DNA from: Meconema thalassinum
Lineage: Eukaryota > Arthropoda > Insecta > Orthoptera > Tettigoniidae
Direction of reading: 5' to 3'
Length of the DNA: 64,000 nucleotides
NCBI GenBank assembly: GCA_946902985.2
Contig: OX336388.2
Span: 366,903,387 to 366,967,386 of the forward strand
The notes under the pieces are model-generated. The model was not told the origin of the DNA. It ran no database searches and saw only the letters and a list, made by a program, of their open reading frames with translations. This document shows, piece by piece, positions 22,181-32,416 of this stretch. The stretch's first letter is position 1, and every line of letters begins with the position of its first letter. A program made the translations under genes and the position numbers.

Positions 22181-24057
22181 TAAACCGCAGGACAGTGTTT
22201 ATTCCTGGCTCTTGTCAATTGAGAGAAATCCTACCTGAAAGAAAATTCAAAAACTTTCAGCACTTTCCAGCTTATATCTTATTGTTAGGTTAATTACTCT
22301 CAGAAAAGTTGGGATTAATCTCCTTTTGTTTCCAAGTTCCCTAAATTCTAAATAAACAAATCTAATTAAACGGACTAAAGGGTGAAAATTATTTCTGGCA
22401 TCTTTGGTTCTATTGAATTTGAATGATTAACATATTTAAGGAGAGAAAATATTGCTTAAGAGTGTGAGGTTCTCTGTGATGATTTGATAAAAAACGTATC
22501 ATTGGGTAAAATATTCACACTCTCGTTGCAATCAGATTTTATAATTTTAAATGATTATGTCGACTTCGCTGGGGTCTGGCGTTACGTTTCGGTGACGGGA
22601 CGAAATTTACCGAGAATGCTCTGAGGGGTTTGACGTCGTAGTACTGCTTGAGCTTCTTCCTCTCCCCGCGCACTCCGGTGAGCGTGTCGTCATCGGGCCA
22701 GCTACGTCCTTTGACCTTGCTTTTTTTTTGCTAATGCACTTTGAGTTCACGCGGCAGCATTTGTAGCATTTAAAATGATATAAAGTCTAGTCTTTCAGAC
22801 TGACTATCAGTGTTTTTTCTACTAACAATTAGGCATTACTTTTAAGCTTTGTGCAGTTTATCTCAGCTTTTGTTACACTAAACATTAAAACCAATTAAAA
22901 GACTATTCTATCTATTAAAAACCTAAAACAAAGCTATTTTAAGTTTTTGAAAACCAAATTTGACAATTTTAATAACCAAAAAGTCCGGGTCCTAGTCATG
23001 GTTTATATTCCAACCCTCGTATATTGTAGAGTTCGTTTTAATATAACATGTCCAAGGAGGCATCAGCAGGAGGGCGAGACTTGGACTTCGTTTAGTTTCT
23101 CAACACTGGGCAAACACGGTAATAGAATTGAATGCAGCAGTAACAGTTTAGCAGTCTCAAACTAACACTGCTCTCCAAATGATCCTATTCACAGTGGTAC
23201 ACTGATCCGTCACTACGAGAAGTAAATGGGTTTAAACTTGTGCAAGGATAACTTAATTTATTCAGTGGGTGTCGATAATTTTGTTCAAGGGGGGTTTGGA
23301 GTGGGGCGAGGCTAGACCAATCTGTTAACGAGAGCAGACATTAACGTACTTTGTTAACTTCGGCCACAGTTACCTGCACGTCTCTCCAGCAGACAGGAGC
23401 CGAGGTAATGAAATCGAGTTCACGGTCCCTCCACAACTTTAATTAACTTCAAGGCGAGAAGAACAAGAAGAAGGAGGAGGAGGAAGAAGAAACTTGTGCC
23501 GGCCTCGGCTTGACTCACTTCCGGACCCTGGAAGAGTCGGATTCGTGATTCCAGTTGAAATATCTCGTTTCCAATTGACGGAATATAAAATTACTTTGGG
23601 CTAGAAAATGCGGCTGATGTTCCATTCATTTACTCACTCAACAATGTTCCTCTTTCTTCTGCAAGCTTTCATGCCTTTCTAATTTTATTACAGGCAAACT
23701 GGTGCTGAAGTTTGTACAGGATGAGAACCGTAGCAAGCAACTTGAGATGAGAACTAAACATGGAACTTAGAGTGCACGAGGGTATGTTTTTGTACTGTAG
23801 TCAAGATACAAGATTGCTTCCGCACACATACACACAAATCCCAATTATTGGAACAGTAGCCTTCCCAATTTATAAACTACTACCTCTTCGCACTCATCGT
23901 TGACGGGTTTGCGTTGTAAGGGTAACAGAAAATAGCTTTCAGGAGATTGGTGACAGGGGTTAGCTTAGTTATGGCTAGACGGTCAGACCTTGTTTGGCCA
24001 ACAACCGTGACATTTCGCAATATGCATTCTGCTTTGAACTTGGTACTGAAAGGAAGA
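22181..24057. other. Unassigned stretch with a GC-richer patch and a GA-rich tract
   Basis: I find no transposon signature in these 1.9 kb. Two items stand out: an open frame in a GC-rich patch on the minus strand (22539-22730) and a purine-only microsatellite of AAGAAG/GGAGGA units at about 23455-23493. If the window holds unique host sequence, this is the best candidate. Confidence 0.45.
22539..22730 (-). other. GC-rich open frame, possible exon fragment (unproven)
   Basis: The minus-strand frame is open for about 63 codons between a TAG at 22731-22733 and a TAA at 22539-22541. It has no ATG. Its central part encodes a charged peptide with ERKKLKQYYDVKPLRAF, and the patch is clearly more GC-rich than its surroundings. 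No splice acceptor with a pyrimidine tract is obvious. It could be an exon, a processed fragment or chance. Confidence 0.2.
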
Positions 24058-24121
24058 CCACTTGGCATGGGCGCCCACAGGATTTGTTCCTTGGGGGGTG
24101 GGGGTGAGGCAAGTAATATTT

Positions 24122-24191
24122 TTAGCCTATATTTCACATTTTGCAAAAATGAGGGAAAAGTAGACTTATGGGATCGATCCTGAAAAATGTG

Positions 24192-24223
<32 letters not shown>

Positions 24224-25622
24224 CTTCTATCTGGCTGGCTGTGTGCGTGTGTCCCCCTATCAACTCCTAAATGGCAGAAGCAATCGAAACCAAATTTAGT
24301 ATGAGTAGAGATGTATACCGGAATATCTCAAACCCATATTTGAAAATGATGTCAGTGCTACCAACTGCTGATAAAACGCAATAGAAATTTGAGCTCCGTG
24401 TTGGATATGTTGGAAGGTATGCATTGGAGCTATTCCATAATTGGCACTCATCTAGATAATACTATTTCAGTTTAATTTCCAGGAGGCCATACATGACAGT
24501 GTTGCAAAAATAATTTGAAGCCTTCTGATAGGTCCAATTTTTAAACGCATATAACTTCTACACTATCAATTGGATTTCAACCAAATTTCGTAAGTAATAT
24601 GTGTACTAAAAACAGATTTGACTGAGCTTATTCTTAAGAGCCACCAGGGCTGCCAACTGTTAATAATTGCTCTCTATATTTTTTAAATCTAAATACCAAT
24701 ATTTCAGAAAGTATACAAGCCGACAGCTTTAAACTATTCACACGTATTGTACCTGACATTTTAGATTAATTTGGAGTAATTTATATACGTCAGTTCTACC
24801 AACATGATTCTAATAAGCCTGCTGATAGGACCTATTTTAAAATACATGTAACTTCTATACTATCAGTTGGACTTCAACCAAATTTCGTATGTGCTATGTG
24901 TAACATAACAGATATTGACTATAAGCATACTTAAGAGAAATCAGGGCTGCAAATTGTTAATAAATGCTGTCTATATTTGTTTAGCCTAATATCAATATAT
25001 CAGAAAATATGCAAGCCAACAGCTCTATACTTTGCACACGAATAGCACCTGACATTCTAGATTAATTTGGAGTAATTAATATAAGTCAGAGCTGCCAACA
25101 TGATTCTATGCCTGCTGATAGGTCCAATTTTAAATTACATGTAACTTCTATATTAACAAATGGATTTGGGCCGATAACCTTGATGTTAGGCCCCTTAAAA
25201 CAACAATTATCATCATCATCATCTAACAAATGGATTTCATCCAAAATTGGCACAACAAGATGTCATAATATTTTAGGGTATTTCTGACCAGCACACGCAT
25301 GACATTGTTGCCAACATGCTTTTACGCGTGCTGATAGATCCAATGTCTAACTGCATGTAACGTCCATTGGACTTCAACCAAATTTTGTATTCTGTACCTT
25401 AAGCGATGGAGCTAAGAATATATTCAGTCACCAAGCTTGCCAACTGTACTGCTCTATTAGGCTATATTATACCAGGTATATTTCGAACTAATTAGACATT
25501 TCGATATTACCAACTTAATTTCGTCATTATTCTAGATAGGTTCATATACTGTAGATTAATCATTGGCATGAATCTTAAATTTTAAGAAAAGTAGGCTCTT
25601 TAGTTCGTCACGGGACTTCTTG
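24122..25622 (-). mobile_element. HINE/Helentron-like element C, minus strand
   Basis: Read on the minus strand it starts ACAAGAAGTCCCGTGACGAA followed by GAGCCTACTTTTC, homologous to the heads of A2 and B. It ends with a microsatellite, a weak hairpin and TAGCCTA-type sequence at 24122 on the plus strand. The interior has diverged repeats of about 240-290 bp around ACTTCTA and TGGACTTCAACCAAATTT. These repeats do not resemble those of A or B. Confidence 0.58.
25168..25223 (+). mobile_element. 56-bp mini-retroposon inside element C
   Basis: Exact 14-bp duplications TAACAAATGGATTT flank it (25154-25167 and 25224-25237). The insert is a stem-loop (GGGCC paired with GGCCC), then CTTAAAACAACAAT and an ATC microsatellite. 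It is a relative of the 62-bp insert at 17897. Confidence 0.85.
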
Positions 25623-26390
25623 TTTATTTCATAACTACCTGTCACTAAGATAAGACGTACCCTTGACTCCTTCTCTTCCCTCCTGCAAGTTTTGTATCAA
25701 TTCTTAATTGCTTCGTGATATTCATTATTTGGCTGCTCTGAATCCGTTGGGTACATTATCTTTATGGCATGAATTACAGGATTTTATTTCTCTTTTAGTT
25801 CCGACATTTTGTCGATAGAGGTTTTGTTTTCTTTGAAAATCATTGTCATAATGTTCATTTCTTTAAAACAGGTAAAACGTAGTTGTATCACCATGGGGTA
25901 TCGACGAAAATAAAAATCAAGCAGTTCATTAAAATGGTAATGTTAATCCAGTTGGCCGATTTTTTAAATAACTTGAGATAATTTCAAACTATCCCAAATC
26001 CCTAAGTTAAATACAACTGTGGAATTATCCCTATATCTAAATCAGTTAACTATCACTAACTTCAATTTATGAAATAAACTGGTATGACAATGAATAATCG
26101 AAATATTCTTGGGATTCCAGGGGTGGGGGGCACGGTCCATTCTTGCCCCCACCCCCTGCGGGCGCCCATGCCGCTTGGGGTGACATAAATAAACACTATA
26201 CCGCTGATATTATAGTCTTTCAAGATTTGATTGCCATCGGCCGAGATGGGGACTATTCTTTGTTTACGGGTGTCTCACTGCCAGACTGCTTGGTTGACAG
26301 GTACAGTTGTGCGGATGGATATGACTCAGCTCCAGTAGCCTCGGTCATCGTTTATGAGCTCCTCTGACGAGATTTCCTTAATTCCTAAAT

Positions 26391-27947
26391 ATTTTATTTT
26401 CCGTGTCCGAATCAAATTAGATTTTGCCAGTAAGTAGCAACAGTTACAGCATTAGTATTTGCAGCCATAAGATTGTCTTTTGAACATAATTATGTCCTGC
26501 ATCAAGGGGCAGATCAGCAGGTGTTCTGGATCTTGTAACATGCCGCAGTCACAGAACTCATCATTGTTGACGAGCATGTTCCGTTTCTTGAGATTGTTCT
26601 TGCAGCGTGAAACCCCCGTCCTCAGCCTGTTCAATGATTTCCAAATTCCATATGGCAAGTCGTGACCAGGTGCCATTTTTTCTGATAGAGTAATAGTTGG
26701 GTCTATGATCTCTGTCTTCCATATCTTCACACGGGCAGCTTCTTGTGAGCCTTTGAGGGCTGTTACTCCACTCAAAAAGCTTTTTCTTGACTTAAGTCTC
26801 TGTCGGGCTGGTTGTTGGGCCGAAAAGTGGATGCCTTGAATCGGTTTCTTGCCATTTCTTCTCAGATGCCGCTGCTACCATTCTTCGGACATGAGGTGGA
26901 GAAGTTCCAATAAGAGGGTAGATCTTCTGAAGTGATGTTGGTCTAAGACACCCAGATACAATCCTGGAAGTCGCATTCAGAGCTATATCCACCTCTTTGG
27001 AATGTGGAGAAGAAAGCCAAACAGGTGCTGCATATTCAGCAGCCGAGAAGCTCAGTCCATGGGCTGATGTTCTGAGAGTGGTGGGGAGAGCACCCCATGT
27101 CCTTCCTGTTAGGCATCTTAGTGTGTTATTTCGTGCAGATACTTTACTTTTGGTGTTCAAGCAATGTTGCTTGAAAGACAGAGTTCGATCGAGGGTGACA
27201 CCAAGATATTTTGGTGTAAAACAATGAAGTATTGTTTCACATTGCCACTTAATGTTCAGTGTCCTCTTTGCTTCTTTATTTCGCAAGTGGAAAGCACAAA
27301 CTTACGTTTTGGCTGGATTTGGCTTCAAATTATTTCTGCGATAGTATCGACCAAGTTCTTACAAAGCACAGGACAAAGAATGTTCTACTTCTTCAAAGCT
27401 ACGACCTTGCACGGCTACAAAAGTGTCATCTGCGTAGATAAATCGCCTGGTGCCCTCTGTTCTGGGATGGTCATTGGTATATACATTGTAAAGCAGTGGT
27501 GCTAAGACGGTACCTTGAGGTCGTCCATTCTTCTGGAGGCGCCAACGACTATTTTTTCCCAAGGAGAGACACGCAAAATCTTCTGTTCTCAAGGAAAGTT
27601 CTTAGCAGTGAGGTCAGCCTGTAGTCCTTTGTCAGTTCATAAATCTTACGAAGTATTGTGTTATGACTAACAGTTTCGTAAGCAGCAGTTAAATCTATGA
27701 AGGCTACACCAGTAATGCACTTTTCCTCAAATCCATTCTCTATGTGCTGAGTAAAGTTCAGAATTTGTCCACAGCATGACCTGCCTGGTCTAAAGCCTGC
27801 CTGTTCAGAAATCAGTTTGCTATCGATAGAATCAGATATTCTATTAAGAATCATTCTCACCAGCAACTTATAGGGGTGACACAGAAGTGAAACTGGCCGA
27901 AAGTTCTTTGGCCTATCAGGAGTCTTCTCAGGTTTTAGGATCGCAAC
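26391..27947 (-). mobile_element. 5'-truncated Jockey-type LINE, minus strand
   Basis: A 12-bp duplication TAATTCCTAAAT lies at 26379-26390 and 27948-27959. The insert carries the RT domain and C-terminus of the same LINE family as 16843-17727, with a 3' end ATTTTATTTTCCGTGTCC (plus strand). The region before it (26179-26378) has no recognised feature, nor does 27960-28229 after it. Confidence 0.9.
26405..27940 (-). pseudogene. Jockey-type reverse transcriptase, C-terminal two thirds, frameshifted
   Basis: Three minus-strand blocks in different frames make up one protein. Block 27549-27940 has the RT entry region (NFRPVSLLCHPYKLL, SEQAGFRPGRS, FIDLTAAYETV). Block 27359-27592 has GRPQGTVLAPLLYNVY and the catalytic FIYADD. 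Block 26452-27286 has YLGVTLDRTLSF and the C-terminal LNATSRIVSGC and CDCGMLQDPEHLLIC. The enzyme copies LINE RNA into DNA at a nicked target. At least three frameshifts and 5' truncation (endonuclease missing) make this copy dead. Confidence 0.9.
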
Positions 27948-28229
27948 TAATTCCTAAATGAAACAATATTAGATAACCCAGCATTCTTAATTCGCCCACC
28001 ATTATTTATATTTCCGTTCACAATTCACATTATTACTTCTATCACAAGTAGCGCTCGCAGTGCTGCTTGACTGTATGTGCAGACAACCCTCAGTCATCGC
28101 TGACCACCTCTGCTCGTACAGCAAGTCTGCAATACACAACTAACGCTGGTGCAACCACGTCCAGCGGCAATCAAACCTTGCAAAGCTAATAAGAGAAATA
28201 AACTATCAGCCAGCACGCTTAATCTAAAA

Positions 28230-29750
28230 ACAAGTAGTTCCGTGAAGAACTATACAGCCTATTTTCATATATCCTGCTCATGTTAATTGCCTCTTTCAAC
28301 ATACAAAATTTCAGTTTAATTGCTGTAACAGATTCGTAGATATTGAGGACCGTCTAAATATTTCAGATGGTCGCCAGGTTGGATTTTTATTTTTGTACTA
28401 TTACATTAAGATTATTGTGTACGTGTGGTATTCAAACTTGAATCGCATGATTAGAACACAAAAAGTAAAACCGAGATTTTGATTAATCTTGTGATTATGC
28501 AAACAATTGAAATAAATTAGATGCCAGTGGATCAACATTTGTATAAGCATTTAACGTGCAAAGTTTCACGGCTCTCGGATAGTTCATTCGCGAGAAACGT
28601 CCATTTAAATATTTATACTTCGCGTCGCCGCCATGTTGGATTTGTGCTCACCAGGTTACTGAAAGTCCGATAGGTGAACATATGTTCATAGTCTCTATGA
28701 ACATTAAAAAAATCAGTTTGGTTGCTGTAAAAGATTCATCGATAATGATAACCGTTTAAATATATCGGAAGCTCGCCATTTAGGATTGTTATATGTATAG
28801 GCTATAGAGTTATGTACCATTCAAGAACAATTATTGCCTACGTTCATTATTCAAACTTTCACTTCGATCGCATGATTACGACACAAGAAATAAAAACTTA
28901 ATTTTAAAATTTCGCACAACCGCCATCTTGAGGTTATGTAAACAATTGAATTAAATCAGATGGCAGTGCATTACAATGTGCAAAATCATTTACTGTACCA
29001 CATTTCACTGCGCTCAGAGAGTTAAATCACGAGAAAAGTCTATTAAAATATTTCAAATTCGCTTGGTCGCCATGTTCGTTTTGTACTTTACAGGTTTATG
29101 AAATATACATAGGTAAACTTGTATCAGTACCCTTTATCACCGTACAAAATTGCAGGGTGATATCTGTAATAGTTTCGGAGATATAGAATGTCAGTTTAAA
29201 TATTTCGCACAGCCGCCATTTTGAGGTTATGTAAACAAATGAACTAAATTAGACTTCAGTGCATTACAATGTGTATAAACATTTGCTGTACCAAGTTTCA
29301 TTACGTTTGGATAGTCAAATCACGAGAAACGTCTATTTAAAAGTCTCAAATACGCTTGGCCACCATGTTGGGTTTGTAGTCACCAGGTTTTTGAAAGTCT
29401 CACAGGTGAACTTCTAGTAGTGCCCTTTATCACCGTACACAATTTCAGGGAGATATCGGTAATAGTTTCGGAGATATTGAATGCTAGTGAAATATTTCGC
29501 ACAGCCGCCATGTTGGATAGGTGAGACGTAACAAAATTTGAAGGGCATGGTCGAGGTCGCCGGGAATATTGCTATAAATTTGCCGAGTTTCATTGAAATC
29601 GCTCCAGCCGTTTAGATTTTATTAGGGGGTGGGGGACACACACACCTCACACACACACACACACACGCACACGCACACGCACACACGCTCACACACACGG
29701 ACAAAAGGTGATCTCATAAGCCTATTTTTTCAAAATTGAAAATAGGCTAA
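28230..29750 (+). mobile_element. HINE/Helentron-like element A2 with tandem repeats
   Basis: The head ACAAGTAGTTCCGTGAAGAAC contains a GTTC/GAAC hairpin and is followed by ATACAGCCTATTTTC. The 3' end is a hairpin with stem CCTATTTT / AAAATAGG ending in CTAA, preceded by a CA microsatellite and GTGATCTCATAAG. Interior units resemble those of A1 (11051-12559), with GCCGCCATGTTGGA and CCATCTTGAGG. There is no coding capacity. Confidence 0.68.
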
Positions 29751-30067
29751 TATACAATTCCTCACTCCATGATTGATGTGAAGAAATTCATGGAAATTTA
29801 TGACTTATTATATAACAGAATTCATTAAGACATGTCATGGCTACCTATGACCAGACCTTGCCCATGGCAGAGCGGCAACGCCGCACTCAGGTCTATGTGA
29901 GCAGTAAGCATGGTGATGAATGATGCTGAACGTGAGAGTCCGCATACATTTGCATAATTATATTATTTCATCACTATCAGTTTCTTCAATAGAGTTTAAG
30001 GCAGACCGCAAATAATCATCTGGGAAACGTAAGTACAGCTCCTAACACAACGTCGTTATTATATAAT
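29751..30067. other. Unassigned stretch
   Basis: AT-rich; nothing recognised. Confidence 0.5.
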
Positions 30068-30429
30068 ACTAGCAGAAGTACCCGCTCTTCGAACGGTGTT
30101 CGGTATTAATAACAAGACCTTATCATTTGAGCTACGGTTGAAATGGTTAGGGGGTTGTCATTCCTTCATAAGTTTATCAGAACGAAGTAGGTTTCTGGGT
30201 ATATCGCAGACACTGTTTATTTAAGGGCCATAAAATGTGGTTTTCGAAGACCCTTTATAGACTCCCTAGTTTTGTGTCACACATTGAGAAGCGCAACATA
30301 TGCTTTGGTCGTCCTTCTAGGATATTTTTTATTTTTCACCTATTCTAGCATGTATTTTCAAAAGTTGTTCCTTAAACCCACCCTTCTATGAGAAGTACGT
30401 TGAAGAGTATTCCAAATTATTGGTGTATT

Positions 30430-30813
30430 ATAATAATAATATCGTATGGCCTCGGGTGCCTGGTGCAAGCTTTGCTATTTTTCACCCAGAGGGTAGCTTG
30501 CATGTCGAATTTTGTAGTTCCTTGACTATGAAAGTCTAGGTGGTTAGATGTTACATATCTAATCTCCTTGAACACAATAGCGCTTTCTAGTAGAGAAATC
30601 AGGAACTTGTGCTGGCGGAAACTCCCGAGATTAATTTTGCCATTATGAACTCGGCCTACTGAATTCAAATGGGTTCTTTGACATGCCAACATCGTATGAC
30701 ATGCGTATCGTATTTTTGCTGCCTTTCAAAAATCACTTACCACGGTCAGGGGCGAACCTGAAATCTTGGGGTTAGTAGACCGACACGCTATCCACTCACC
30801 CACCGTGGCAAGC
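30430..30813 (-). mobile_element. tRNA-derived SINE, minus strand
   Basis: The 12-bp duplication TATTGGTGTATT flanks it (30418-30429 and 30814-30825). On the minus strand the head reads CCACGGTGGGTGAGTGGATA, with an AGGTTCGCCCC-type B-box, and the tail ends GAGGCCATACGAT plus an ATT microsatellite. It serves as the uninterrupted reference for the copy at 62572-63333. Confidence 0.88.
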
Positions 30814-31516
30814 TATTGGTGTATTGACTCATGGTTACAATACCGAATTTTACAATGCTCCAAGCACCCCAACATGAATTATAGGCGTACATAAACATAA
30901 ATATATATCAACCACACAGTATCAAACAAAATCATCTTTACAATGAAACCGTTTGTCGACAAAAATATGTTTACTTAAAATGTGCTCTCAAACTAAATTC
31001 ACCTAACGTGTACTTCCTGACGTGACAATAATATTGAAAACCTCGTAGACGAAACGCAATATATGTCAAATTAAAACTGACCCTCACCGTTATGGAAAGT
31101 CCCCATCCCCAGGAAGACCCCCCTTAATAAATTATAAAGGCTTGTGGTGCATGAAAATTCGGGATTTTTAGCCTTCACTGGCCCAAATTCCCAAAAGCTG
31201 CAAAATACACTATTCCAATCCAGGAATTTTTGAAAATAATGTTGCTATTTGGAGATTTAATAGACCTTCTGTATAACATATCGCACCTGTAAGTCACGTG
31301 TTAAAAATTCTAGGGTACCCCTTGACTCCCGTAATCGCATTGCTAAATTTTACAGTCTATGTTTGATTCCACGAAAACCTTATAGCCATTTGCAAACTTT
31401 CACAAAAATGTAATAAATTGAGTGGCATTGCTTCTTACAGAAATAAATGGAAACTTGGATGTCACCTCTTGTGATACTGTTGTCATGTTTACCGGCTTGC
31501 ATTACTTCATTAGTTT

Positions 31517-31970
31517 CTTCTTGTTCTTCTTCTCCTTCTTTCGGATGGGCCAGCTAAGGACCACGACGTTCAACTTTTCAGTTTGGCGAGGGACTTGATG
31601 GTTGCCCAATATTCGCGCATTATCTGGCTATGTTTCTCCTTTCTCTCTTTTGTCCAGACGATGCCGGTTTTCTTACAGGATGGTCTGTCCTGAAAACTCT
31701 TCTGTTTAAGTATCTATCTGAGATGTGATGGGCTTCGAATATCACATTTCATTATCTTCAGTTCTTGGCTATCCTTGTTAAGTACTGTTAGCGACGGTGT
31801 CAAGCTCTTTCTATTCCCCCCGTAGTTGAGAAGCCGGTTGGTTAGTCTTGTTGGGTTCATCCATGACACATGTCCGTAGAAAGCCAGACGTCTCTTCCTG
31901 GCCACATCTGTGATTTTCTCAGTGTATTTATATAGCTCCTGATTTGGTCTTCTTCTGTACTCGTCATCTA
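31517..31970 (-). pseudogene. RTE-type LINE fragment, RT C-terminus
   Basis: On the minus strand it encodes YKYTEKITDVARKRRLAFYG and then NPTRLTNRLLNYGG, the post-RT tail shared with the LINE at 38350-39570. A short 3' UTR and a GAA-rich tail follow. It sits inside family D between ATTAGTTT and TTTATTATTTAATTAAATT. The frame is broken after about 90 residues and the catalytic core is missing. Confidence 0.75.
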
Positions 31971-32416
31971 TTTATTATTTAATTAAATTAAATTAGTTTT
32001 CTGGGAATATCTCAGAAACGTAGTTTTAGAGCCTTAAAACGTAGTAGCCTCCGAGCCACCGAGGGGCTGAAAATGAGTTTTGTCTCATCCTTGTACGTCA
32101 TAATATAATAATAATCATAATAGTAATTGATTAATATAGGGATAGCGATATAATAGACCTTTAGTACCACACCCACCCGTGAAAATCACGTGAACAAATT
32201 CAAGAGTACCCCTTGACCCGCTTAAGCGCATTATATACGTATTGATGAATTTTACAGCTTAAGGTGGTTCCGTGACAACCATATAGCCGTTTGCGAACGT
32301 TCAAGGTAATGTAATAAATGGAATGGCATTGCGTCTTATAGAAATAGATGGACTTCAGAGAATGTGTTGCCATGGTAACCGGATTGCATTCTTTCAATCA
32401 TCATACTAATATATAA

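Larger units (their letters stand above)
24066..26170. mobile_element. Possible hAT-like element (8-bp target duplication)
   Basis: The ends CATGGGCGCCC and GGGCGCCCATG are inverted, and a G-rich continuation lies inside each. They are flanked by CCACTTGG (24058-24065) and CCGCTTGG (26171-26178), an 8-bp duplication with one mismatch, as expected for hAT elements. No transposase is present. Most of the interior is the HINE-like element C. The last 500 bp (25623-26120) are AT-rich with nothing recognised. Confidence 0.5.
30068..32416. mobile_element. Family D repetitive element, inverted relative to the 34.9-kb copy
   Basis: The sequence is the reverse complement, with divergence, of parts of 34871-38348: it opens with ACTAGCAGAAGTACCCG and contains the ATTAGTTTTCTGGGAATAT, CCCCTTGACCC and CCATGGTAACC landmarks. 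It has no coding sequence of its own. A SINE (30430-30813) and a LINE fragment (31517-31970) are inserted in it. Its class is unknown, though the tandem units and microsatellites resemble the HINE-like elements. Confidence 0.55.

Noticed and set aside
26143..26367. 74-residue frame near 26.2 kb
   Set aside because: It begins inside the inverted end of the possible hAT-like element and has no recognisable domain.
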